From Desulfuromusa sp. (GTDB lineage Bacteria; Desulfobacterota; Desulfuromonadia; Desulfuromonadales; Geopsychrobacteraceae): a DNA stretch of 9,443 nt. The stretch is from assembly GCA_029934095.1 (NCBI GenBank), contig JAOZMV010000040.1, positions 1 through 9,443 of the forward strand, read 5' to 3'. Positions 1 to 5,718 of this stretch are shown here, in pieces. Within the stretch, counting starts at the first letter, position 1. Every line of letters starts with the position of its first letter. The notes beneath the pieces are model-generated. The model saw only the letters and a list, made by a program, of their open reading frames with translations, had not been told where the DNA came from and made no database searches. The position numbers were made by a program, and so were the translations under genes.

Positions 1-95
1 GCAAAAACTCAGGCTACGCCTTCAAACATTCGCCGTTCTTTTTCTCAAATCAACTGTTCCATTCCGGCTGCGTTACACGGGAGGGGTAGTTCAAA
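1..95. repeat. Possible dispersed intergenic repeat (edge-truncated)
   Basis: The segment begins with a small hairpin, AGGC-TAC-GCCT at 11-21, followed by a GC-rich stretch with a CGGCTGCGTTACACGGGAGG-type sequence around 66-85. It resembles, from memory, non-coding repeat sequence scattered between genes of Geobacter-like and other proteobacterial genomes. Only one copy is visible and it runs off the left edge, so repeat status is inferred and not shown. It could equally be the tail of a decayed insertion sequence or the end of an unseen gene. Confidence 0.22.
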
Positions 96-296
96 ACAAA
101 GTTAAAAACCTTACGAACGTCGCTAAAATTGCTTAAACTAGCGCCATTCTAAGGTGTCCTCGGAATAGTGGGTAAGATTCCGATAGCTGCTACGCAAAAT
201 CTGCACATTCAGACAATTTATGTCGCTAAAACAAGAGTTTAAGCTTCCTCTAATATACCAACGAAAGAAGTGCCTTCATTAAAGAGTGGGTATTCC

Positions 297-326
297 TTCA
301 AAATCAGATAGCTTATTTTTTATATT
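297..326 (+). promoter_or_regulatory. Weak candidate promoter for the lipoprotein gene
   Basis: TTCAAA (297-302) and TATATT (321-326) are separated by 18 bases and would start transcription near 333, giving a leader of about 90 bases before the ATG at 426. The -35 matches four of six consensus positions and the -10 five of six. It is the best pair I see upstream, but the surrounding sequence is AT-rich and chance matches are likely. Confidence 0.28.
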
Positions 327-353
327 CCCGGAGATAGAGAAAGACAAATAAAC

Positions 354-436
354 AGGAGGAAAAGGCACAACCATTGCAGCATAAAAGTTTACAGATCACT
401 TGCTCAGGAACAAGGGAGCACTCAAATGAAAAGTAA
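354..436 (+). promoter_or_regulatory. Unassigned AGGAGG and possible overlapping leader peptide
   Basis: A full Shine-Dalgarno core (AGGAGG, 354-359) has no ATG at a usable distance. A TTG at 374-376 opens a 20-codon frame that stops with TAA at 434-436, just inside the lipoprotein gene, which starts at 426 in another frame. The 14-base gap between AGGAGG and TTG is longer than usual. This may be a short leader peptide that couples translation to the lipoprotein, or simply a purine-rich run. Confidence 0.15.
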
Positions 437-809
437 ACTGTTAGCCCTTTTTGTACTGGTTGTCTTTCTCAGCGCATGTGCACCCCGTCAGGCACTGATT
501 CAATCTGACCCCCCGGGAGCCATGGTCACGATCAATGGAACAGAGGTCGGAACAACTCCAGTCCAATATGACTATTCTCTCAGTAATGGTCGTCAGCACC
601 AGCTGCATATCACTCATCACGGATACGAACCTGTCGACCAGACAATTGAAGCTGACAAAACCGACCCCGGTGCCATGAAACGCTGGCTGATCGCTGGAGC
701 TGTCTGGACTCCTCTCTGGATCGGAACCTTTTTCACCAAAAGATTGAAAGAAAGTTACCTGTTTGTCATGAAACGCTACAACCCTCCGCTGACCGCGATG
801 CTTGAATAG
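426..809 (+). CDS. Small PEGA-domain lipoprotein
   Basis: A 127-residue secreted lipoprotein of unknown specific function. Residues 1-17 form a signal peptide (MKSK, then a hydrophobic run) ending in the lipobox LSAC, with Cys18 as the lipidation site. Residues about 23-70 match the PEGA pattern: a short beta-rich repeat with a PPGA turn, VTINGTEVGTTP, then a strand ending in HHGYEP. PEGA modules are small surface-associated folds common in bacterial envelope proteins. Residues about 86-103 form a second hydrophobic stretch rich in Trp and Gly, and the last 25 residues are basic and polar. GGGAG lies seven bases before the ATG and supports this start. The gene stands alone: flanking sequence on both sides is non-coding or decayed, and no GC-rich terminator hairpin is apparent after it. 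Lipoprotein status is well supported; the role is unknown. Confidence 0.85.
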   Translation: MKSKLLALFVLVVFLSACAPRQALIQSDPPGAMVTINGTEVGTTPVQYDYSLSNGRQHQLHITHHGYEPVDQTIEADKTDPGAMKRWLIAGAVWTPLWIGTFFTKRLKESYLFVMKRYNPPLTAMLE

Positions 810-1161
810 CCTCTAGTTTTTCAAATTTATAATTGAAGAATTGAATATTTTCCCCCCAGATTAACACTCACAACTCAGATTCATTTCAGGCTGCGCTTGA
901 GCAATTGATCAACTTTGCCGACCCCACCAATGACTGTCCCGTGCTTGTTGGTAGCATTGGGGGCGCACGGTGGGGTCTTAGTCAAATAGAGAACACGGTC
1001 CTTAGTCACCCAAATTTGCCACATCTGACGGCGGTGGCGCTCGATCTCGCAAAAGGGTGGCGGAACATTAACCCGAAACCACACTACGCTTAACAATTGC
1101 TGTCCAAAGACTTACATTTCACACCACCCCCATAACTATACGATTACATCGGATATTTATG
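810..1161. other. Probable non-coding or decayed region, open on both strands at 881-1096
   Basis: About 350 bases with no convincing gene. A minus-strand frame (1096-881, 71 codons) and a plus-strand frame (905-1093, 62 codons) overlap almost completely, so at most one is real, and neither has a clear ribosome site or a family I recognise. The minus-strand product is basic (a CEIERHRRQMWQIW stretch, ending in LLKRSLK) and could be the tail of a mobile-element protein. This block (about 890-1095) is GC-richer than the AT-rich sequence on either side (810-880 and 1110-1200), which fits an inserted fragment. Origin and function are not established. Confidence 0.4.
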
Positions 1162-1190
1162 TTGACTTATGGTAGATTTAAACATATAGT
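1162..1190 (+). promoter_or_regulatory. Strong sigma-70-type promoter of the ATPase gene
   Basis: TTGACT at 1162-1167 (five of six consensus bases) and TATAGT at 1185-1190 (five of six) are separated by exactly 17 bases. Transcription is expected about 7 bases after the -10, at 1196-1198, which coincides with the ATG at 1197. This explains why no ribosome-binding sequence precedes that ATG and predicts a leaderless mRNA. Confidence 0.65.
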
Positions 1191-1196
1191 TTAGCC

Positions 1197-2369
1197 ATGA
1201 AAGATCTGCTGTATCAATATAATCCCTGGTGGGAAGAATCATTCATCAATGAAGGGGTGAAACCCCGTGAAAAGTACCTCTGTGAACTCAGGAAGTATTT
1301 AGAGTTTAAGCAGATAATTATTTTGACCGGCCTTCGTCGCGTCGGCAAAACCACATTGATGAAAATTATTATTGAAGAATTGATTGCTGAAGGCACTTCA
1401 CCAAAACACATTCTGTATGTAAGCCTTGATGATTATTTACTTCATAAAAACAACATCATCGAAATTGTTAACGAATTCAGAAAAGTTCACAAAATAAAAA
1501 TAGAAGAAAAAATATATTTATTTCTGGATGAAGTCACATACAAAGAAGATTTCCATGTCCAATTAAAAAATATCTATGACACTCAAAATACTAAATTATT
1601 TGTTGCATCATCCTCAGCATCAATGCTCAGAGATAAAAAGGCGAGTTTAACAGGAAGAGCCATAACCATAGAAATAAAACCGCTGGATTTTGAAGAATAC
1701 CTATTTTTCAATGGGACAACTGTCAAGAAGAGAGACAGACAATTATATAAATCACACTTCCTTGACTATTGCAAAGTTGGGGGATTGCCAGAAAATGTTT
1801 TACATCCAAGCAGAGAATATTTAATGAATCTGGTGGATGACATTATCCAGAAAGACATAACAGCCTTCCATGCAATTAAAAACCATCAAATTGTGAGAGA
1901 TTATTTTACCCTGTTAATGGAGAGAAGCGGGAAGCAGTTGAGTATCAACAAAATTGGTAAAATTCTTGGCATATCCCCGGACACTTCAAAAAGATACTTA
2001 ACATTTTTTGAATCAACCTACCTTATCCATCTTCTTCCACGTTGGGGAAAAACAAACCAGAAGTTATTATCAGCCAAAAAGATTTATGCTTCTGATCTTG
2101 GAATAAAATATATGTTCATGGGTGAAAGAGATCTTGGCAGCTACTTTGAAAACTATATTTATTTAATGCTGAGAAACAAGAAAGTATTATATTATCTATA
2201 TGAAAATACTACAGAAATAGACTTTATCACCGAGGATAAAATCCTGATTGAATCAAAATTCTATGCAGAACTAAACAAAAAGCAGGAAAAGTTATTTAAC
2301 GAATATCCGGCAAATAAAAAACTGCTGATTGATTCGGTAGAAAAATTGGCCGTATTGCAGAAATTATAA
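1197..2369 (+). CDS. AAA-family ATPase with C-terminal DUF4143-like domain
   Basis: A 390-residue P-loop ATPase of the large, poorly characterised family with an N-terminal AAA_14-type domain and a C-terminal DUF4143 region. Walker A is GLRRVGKTT (45-53), Walker B is YLFLDEV (107-113), a sensor-like strand lies at FVASSSASML (135-144), and LTGR (151-154) precedes the family hallmark PLDFEEYLFF (162-171) and GGLPE (195-199). Residues about 246-280 suggest a winged-helix segment (NKIGKILGIS). The C-terminus carries EIDF (340-343) and IESK (352-355), spaced like a PD-(D/E)XK nuclease core (Asp342, Glu352, Lys354). The N-terminal YNPWWEE is typical, so the start is trusted despite lacking a ribosome site. 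The gene is clearly AT-richer than its neighbours (17 G/C in 1501-1560 against 31 in 8401-8460), stands alone and is probably horizontally acquired. The cellular role is unknown; it is not clearly a toxin, defence or transposition gene. Confidence 0.9.
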   Translation: MKDLLYQYNPWWEESFINEGVKPREKYLCELRKYLEFKQIIILTGLRRVGKTTLMKIIIEELIAEGTSPKHILYVSLDDYLLHKNNIIEIVNEFRKVHKIKIEEKIYLFLDEVTYKEDFHVQLKNIYDTQNTKLFVASSSASMLRDKKASLTGRAITIEIKPLDFEEYLFFNGTTVKKRDRQLYKSHFLDYCKVGGLPENVLHPSREYLMNLVDDIIQKDITAFHAIKNHQIVRDYFTLLMERSGKQLSINKIGKILGISPDTSKRYLTFFESTYLIHLLPRWGKTNQKLLSAKKIYASDLGIKYMFMGERDLGSYFENYIYLMLRNKKVLYYLYENTTEIDFITEDKILIESKFYAELNKKQEKLFNEYPANKKLLIDSVEKLAVLQKL

Positions 2370-2412
2370 AAAAGCCAGCTCACCGTTATCTATCCACGGT
2401 GAGCTGGCTTTT
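2370..2412. terminator. Strong bidirectional intrinsic terminator
   Basis: A perfect 16-base-pair stem (2370-2385 with 2397-2412) encloses an 11-base loop. It starts immediately after the ATPase stop codon and lies 24 bases beyond the dctM stop. Read on the minus strand the stem ends in a run of six T followed by ATAATTT; read on the plus strand it ends in four T. It therefore ends both convergent transcripts, and is stronger for the transporter side. Confidence 0.93.
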
Positions 2413-2436
2413 GAAATTTGGCTTCTGGAACAGTTA

Positions 2437-3723
2437 TCAACCATAAACCCAGCGGGGCAAAAATAGAACCAGGTCGGGCCAGAAGGTCAGGATCATAAGT
2501 ATTGCAATCTGAATCAATAGAAAGGGCATCACTGCCCTTGAGACATAGACCAGATCACGATTGACGATAGCGCCGGAAATATACAAACTGACCCCAAGGG
2601 GCGGGGTACAGTAACCGATCCCCAGATTGATGGTCATCAGCAAACCAAAGTGCATGGTGTTGATACCAAACTTACTCAGTAACGGTAAAAAGATCGGGGT
2701 CAGAATCAGGGTTGCAGAAATAATATCCATAAACATGCCAATAATCAGCAGCAGGACATTGACCGCCAACAAAAATACCCAGGGAGAAGAGATACTGCTG
2801 ACAACCGCAGTAGCAATCTTGTTGGGAATCTGCTCAAAGGTGAGATATTCCCCAAAAACTGAGGCTCCGGCAACAATAATCAGCAGTGTTGCCGAAGTGA
2901 CCGCCGATGAAACAACCACCCGCTTCACGTCGAGAAGTTTCATGTCGCGGTGAATGAAGATCTCGACGAAAAAAGCGTAAAAACAAGCCACCACCGCCGC
3001 TTCATTGGCGGTAAACATGCCGGAGTAGATCCCGCCAAAAATCAGCACTGGCAGAAACAGTGCCCAGACACTTTCTCTGACAACGGACAGAGCTTCTTTC
3101 AAAGTTGGCCGCTTGGTAGTTTTTAGCCCTTTCTTTTTACAGACGATATAAGCGTAGAAACTCATTGCGACCATAATCATCAGTCCGGGAACGAACCCGG
3201 TTAGAAACAGCGCCTCAAGAGGATCATTACTGACCATGGCGTAAAGGATCATCGCAATTGATGGCGGGATAACGACTCCAAGGATCGGAGCAGTGGTCAT
3301 AACCCCGACCGAGAATTGTTCGTCGTAGTCATTTTCAACCAATGCCGGGATCATGAAACCACCAATGGCAACAACAGTTGCCACGGTTGAGCCGGAGATT
3401 GCACCAAAAAAACCACAGGCCAGAATCCCAGCCATCGCCAGGCCTCCAGGGAGAAAACCAACCAGCACATTGGCAGTTTTGATCAGTTTTTCAACGATAC
3501 TGCCGGTGGTCATGATGTTGCCGCACAAGACAAAAAACATTACGACCACCAGAGCAAATTTATCCATGCTGCGGTAAAGGACTTCAATAACAATCTGCGC
3601 ATCAATTCCCAGCAGATAAACCAGACCGAATGTCCCGGTAAAAAATAGCGCCATAAATACCGGGATGGTTGTAGCGAGACAGCCCAGCAGCAGGGCAAGT
3701 ATCAACAGGTAAGTGGAATCCAT
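2437..3723 (-). CDS. TRAP transporter large permease subunit DctM
   Basis: The 428-residue large membrane subunit of a tripartite ATP-independent periplasmic transporter. It carries the ion-coupled transport path in the inner membrane and works with DctQ and a periplasmic DctP. Length is normal for the family and the protein is hydrophobic throughout, with roughly a dozen membrane segments. Family signatures are visible: GAISGSTVATVVAIG (107-121), GVVIPPSIAMILYA (149-162), GIYSGMFTANEAAVVA (231-246), GMFMDIISATLILTP (329-343) and NLGIGYCTPPLGVSLY (366-381). These glycine/proline-rich hairpins hold the substrate and sodium sites in characterised TRAP permeases. The start lies 2 bases after the dctQ stop with GGGAG upstream, so the two are translationally coupled. 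It is the last gene of the unit and is followed by the terminator at 2370-2412. Substrate cannot be read from the sequence. Confidence 0.96.
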   Translation of the reverse strand: MDSTYLLILALLLGCLATTIPVFMALFFTGTFGLVYLLGIDAQIVIEVLYRSMDKFALVVVMFFVLCGNIMTTGSIVEKLIKTANVLVGFLPGGLAMAGILACGFFGAISGSTVATVVAIGGFMIPALVENDYDEQFSVGVMTTAPILGVVIPPSIAMILYAMVSNDPLEALFLTGFVPGLMIMVAMSFYAYIVCKKKGLKTTKRPTLKEALSVVRESVWALFLPVLIFGGIYSGMFTANEAAVVACFYAFFVEIFIHRDMKLLDVKRVVVSSAVTSATLLIIVAGASVFGEYLTFEQIPNKIATAVVSSISSPWVFLLAVNVLLLIIGMFMDIISATLILTPIFLPLLSKFGINTMHFGLLMTINLGIGYCTPPLGVSLYISGAIVNRDLVYVSRAVMPFLLIQIAILMILTFWPDLVLFLPRWVYG

Positions 3724-3725
3724 GG

Positions 3726-4235
3726 TTATTGTTCTCCCGTCACATCTTGTTTACTGCGCCAATCTTCAACCATAACAATCAATGTGCGGAAAAACATCAT
3801 CACCCCCATGAGCGGGAGGATCGCGTAAAAATACCATTCGGGGATCTGCAGTGTGGTTGTCCGGGCATATTCGTCCTGAAACATCATCATTGTCATCTTG
3901 CCACCGAGATAGACCATGATTCCAGCAAAGAACAGAACTCCCAAGTGCGAAAACAACGTCAGCGGCCGCTTCAATATTGGAAATATCTGTGGCAGAGCAT
4001 CAATACGGATCAATGAACGACTGCGAATTGCAGCCACACAACCGATATAGGTGGAAAAATAGATAACCTTGCGCACCACCTCATCCGACCAGTAGAGACT
4101 GACATTGTTAGTAGCTTTACGCAGAATGACATTGGCCATTGCGGTCAGCAAAGCAACACTGACAGCAATAAACAGTGACCAGTCCTCAATAAAAAGGAAG
4201 CCCCGATCGATTGTTTTGAAAGCTTTTTTCAGCAT
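3726..4235 (-). CDS. TRAP transporter small permease subunit DctQ
   Basis: The 169-residue small membrane subunit of the TRAP transporter, which packs against DctM. Four hydrophobic segments are evident at about 19-38, 57-70, 94-112 and 134-156, the usual DctQ topology. Family marks include WSDEVVRKV (49-57) after the first hairpin and LQIPEWYFYAILPL (129-142) before the last helix. It is a separate protein and not fused to DctM, unlike the QM fusions of some species. AGGA lies 11 bases before the ATG, a slightly long spacing. The gene is first of a two-gene unit with dctM. It is separated from the upstream binding-protein gene by a terminator and a palindromic repeat, so it may be transcribed from its own promoter. 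Confidence 0.95.
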   Translation of the reverse strand: MLKKAFKTIDRGFLFIEDWSLFIAVSVALLTAMANVILRKATNNVSLYWSDEVVRKVIYFSTYIGCVAAIRSRSLIRIDALPQIFPILKRPLTLFSHLGVLFFAGIMVYLGGKMTMMMFQDEYARTTTLQIPEWYFYAILPLMGVMMFFRTLIVMVEDWRSKQDVTGEQ

Positions 4236-4266
4236 GATTTATCAGTTCCTGCCAGAGAAGTGGGCA

Positions 4267-4294
4267 AAATTAAACTCTATCGCCAGGGAGTCAA
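4267..4294 (-). promoter_or_regulatory. Candidate promoter for dctQM
   Basis: On the minus strand TTGACT (4294-4289) is followed after 16 bases by TAATTT (4272-4267). Transcription would start near 4260, about 25 bases before dctQ. The -35 is good and the -10 poor. Its position downstream of the binding-protein terminator makes it plausible; readthrough from upstream is the alternative. Confidence 0.35.
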
Positions 4295-4301
4295 GACGGA
4301 T

Positions 4302-4405
4302 CAAAAAGGTGCAGATGCAAGGCTTGCGAAACCTGATCCCTGAGGCGTAGTAAGGCTACGTCGAAGGGTGAAGGTTGAGCATAACGCAGCAGATGTATCT
4401 TTTTG
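4302..4405. repeat. Long imperfect palindromic element (REP-like)
   Basis: Two arms of 49 and 50 bases (4302-4350 and 4356-4405) pair around a 5-base centre. With a single gap about 32 of 49 positions pair, including CAAAAAG/CTTTTTG at the ends and CGTAG/CTACG at the centre. It encodes nothing. It resembles, from memory, a family of dispersed intergenic palindromes in Geobacter-like genomes, with GCAGATGC near the ends and GGCGTAG...CTACGTCGAAGG in the middle. The copy lies between the dctP terminator and dctQ, and as RNA could fold into a long hairpin affecting mRNA stability or readthrough. Only one copy is present here. Confidence 0.55.
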
Positions 4406-4413
4406 CACAAAAA

Positions 4414-4440
4414 AGGCCGGGGAGGCGAACTCCCCGGCCT
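4414..4440 (-). terminator. Intrinsic terminator after the second dctP
   Basis: An 11-base-pair GC-rich stem (4414-4424 with 4430-4440) closes a 5-base loop and, read on the minus strand, runs into six T. It lies about 30 bases beyond the stop of the binding-protein gene. It should end most transcripts before dctQM, leaving the binding protein in excess over the membrane subunits, or making dctQM depend on its own promoter. Confidence 0.9.
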
Positions 4441-4471
4441 CTTAAACCGTGTGATTATACAGATTCAGCTA

Positions 4472-5509
4472 TCAACTGCCAAGCTTTGCTCGAACCTTGG
4501 CCAAATAATCGGGACCAATCTTCTCTCCCCACTTTTTCAGAACTGGTTCGGCCAGTTTTTTCAGCTCACCAATTTCTGCATCGGACAACTGATAGAATTG
4601 AACTCCCGCCTCTTTGGCTTTGGCAACCTGAACATCATACTGTTTACGGGTCGCTTCCCGTGTTACTGCACTCTCTTCAGCAATAACAGCCAGGAATGTT
4701 GCGCGCAAATCAGCTGGCAACTTATTCAGCCAACGTTTATTAATCAGATGAACAAATAACCCTTGAGCGTAATTCAACTCGGTAAAGTTTTTGGCAATGG
4801 TGAATTTTTTGGTGATATTACAAACAATGGCGGTATGGTCCAGACCAGTGATAACGCCGGTCTGTAACGCCTGAGGAACATCACCCCAAGGCATAACGGT
4901 GAACTGCAGACCCCACGCTTTATAAATATCCGCATTGACAGGAGCTTCCGCTATACGGAATTTAACATTTTTAGCATCCGCCAGCTTTTTGATCGGTTCG
5001 GTCGTTGCCCAACCGTAGGGACCATAACCAGTGATATCGATGGCGAGAACCCCCCGGCTTACCGCAGCATTAGCAAAGGGCTCCCAAGCTTCTGGATCAT
5101 TACGGAAAGTGTCAAGTTTATCAAAAGTATCGACAACGTAGGGCAGGTTGACAATTCCGAGGCGATCAGCAGCGTTGGCAGCAAAAACTGAAGAGCTGAG
5201 CATCCCCTGAACAGCACCAAGCTTCAATTTATTATAGACATCTTTCTCGCCACCAAGCTGGCGTAGAGGACGATAATCAACATAGATCTGCCCATTGGTT
5301 TTTTCCCAGACCATGTCACGAATCCGATAACCAACCGCAACACCTTCGATGACTGGGTGGGAAATATTTGAGAGGATATAGGTGTATTTTGCACCACTCG
5401 GATCAAACTTTGGTTGCCAGGCCGCCAACGGATCTTTCTTTCCTGCGGCCATCCCGGATACCGGCAGACACAATGCTAACAGCAACAATAAAACTAAAAC
5501 CTTTTTCAT
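4472..5509 (-). CDS. TRAP transporter substrate-binding protein DctP (copy 1, nearer the permease)
   Basis: A 345-residue periplasmic solute-binding protein that captures an organic acid and delivers it to DctQM. A signal peptide occupies residues 1-22 (MKK, a leucine-rich core, cleavage near MAA/GKK). The mature protein follows the DctP fold: a YILSNISHP strand near 44-52, GGEKDVYNKLKLGAVQ (86-101), ITGYGPYGW (159-167), and KFRIAEAPV (183-191) leading to FTVMPWGDVPQALQTGVITG (203-222). Arg185 sits where DctP-family proteins place the arginine that clamps the ligand carboxylate. The start has a consensus AAGGAGG seven bases upstream. The protein is about 62% identical, without gaps over 320 residues, to the neighbouring copy. 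It has its own candidate promoter (5631-5603) and terminator (4440-4414). The ligand is unknown; a carboxylate is likely from the family. Confidence 0.95.
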   Translation of the reverse strand: MKKVLVLLLLLALCLPVSGMAAGKKDPLAAWQPKFDPSGAKYTYILSNISHPVIEGVAVGYRIRDMVWEKTNGQIYVDYRPLRQLGGEKDVYNKLKLGAVQGMLSSSVFAANAADRLGIVNLPYVVDTFDKLDTFRNDPEAWEPFANAAVSRGVLAIDITGYGPYGWATTEPIKKLADAKNVKFRIAEAPVNADIYKAWGLQFTVMPWGDVPQALQTGVITGLDHTAIVCNITKKFTIAKNFTELNYAQGLFVHLINKRWLNKLPADLRATFLAVIAEESAVTREATRKQYDVQVAKAKEAGVQFYQLSDAEIGELKKLAEPVLKKWGEKIGPDYLAKVRAKLGS

Positions 5510-5602
5510 CTGAAACCTCCTTAGTAGGGTAAAATGGCAGATCGTGTTTCGTTATCTCAAAAAAAAATTAAATATTAGTAAAATCAGCAACTTATGTAGC
5601 GA

Positions 5603-5631
5603 ACGATAGCTTTTTAGTTTACCCGGGTCAA
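5603..5631 (-). promoter_or_regulatory. Candidate promoter for dctP copy 1
   Basis: On the minus strand TTGACC (5631-5626) and TATCGT (5608-5603) are separated by exactly 17 bases. Five of six -35 and four of six -10 positions match consensus. It lies immediately after the preceding terminator, as expected for an independent transcription unit. Confidence 0.5.
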
Positions 5632-5660
5632 GCTCCAATCTTGAATTTCAGAATAAAAAA

Positions 5661-5685
5661 GCCGGGATGGAATTTCCATCCCGGC
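5661..5685. terminator. Intrinsic terminator after the first dctP copy
   Basis: GCCGGGATGG (5661-5670) pairs perfectly with CCATCCCGGC (5676-5685) across a 5-base loop. On the minus strand it is followed by six T, the right polarity to end the gene that stops at 5719. The other strand also has a five-T tail, so it could act in both directions. Confidence 0.92.
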
Positions 5686-5718
5686 CTTTTTATTCACCAA
5701 ACTGATATGGTCAAGTCT

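Larger units (their letters stand above)
1..425. other. Intergenic region without a convincing gene
   Basis: No reading frame here looks like a protein. Two short frames are open from the left edge (to about 102 and 136), but neither has a recognisable family signature. The first 95 bases look like a dispersed intergenic repeat, listed separately. The stretch from about 100 to 290 shows nothing I can name. From about 297 onward it probably holds the promoter and leader of the lipoprotein gene that starts at 426, including a purine-rich AGGAGG at 354-359 that serves no obvious start codon. Confidence 0.6.
5510..5718. promoter_or_regulatory. Spacer between the two binding-protein genes: terminator plus new promoter
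   Basis: This 209-base spacer holds the terminator of the upstream copy (5661-5685), then a promoter for the next copy (5631-5603) and a leader of about 85 bases. The leader has a long T-tract on the transcribed minus strand (around 5560-5568), then the AAGGAGG of the second gene. No coding potential is seen. Confidence 0.6.

Noticed and set aside
1197..2369. Toxin-antitoxin or anti-phage system built around the ATPase
   Set aside because: No adjacent partner gene exists on either side: a promoter abuts upstream and a terminator downstream, so a multi-gene system is not supported.
4105..4350. Plus-strand frame spanning the dctQ start and the palindromic repeat
   Set aside because: It crosses a real gene start and a non-coding palindrome, has no ribosome site and resembles no known protein.
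4302..4405. Possible CRISPR array, tRNA or riboswitch
   Set aside because: There is only one palindromic unit with no spacer-repeat periodicity, no cloverleaf or CCA end, and no conserved riboswitch core that I recognise.
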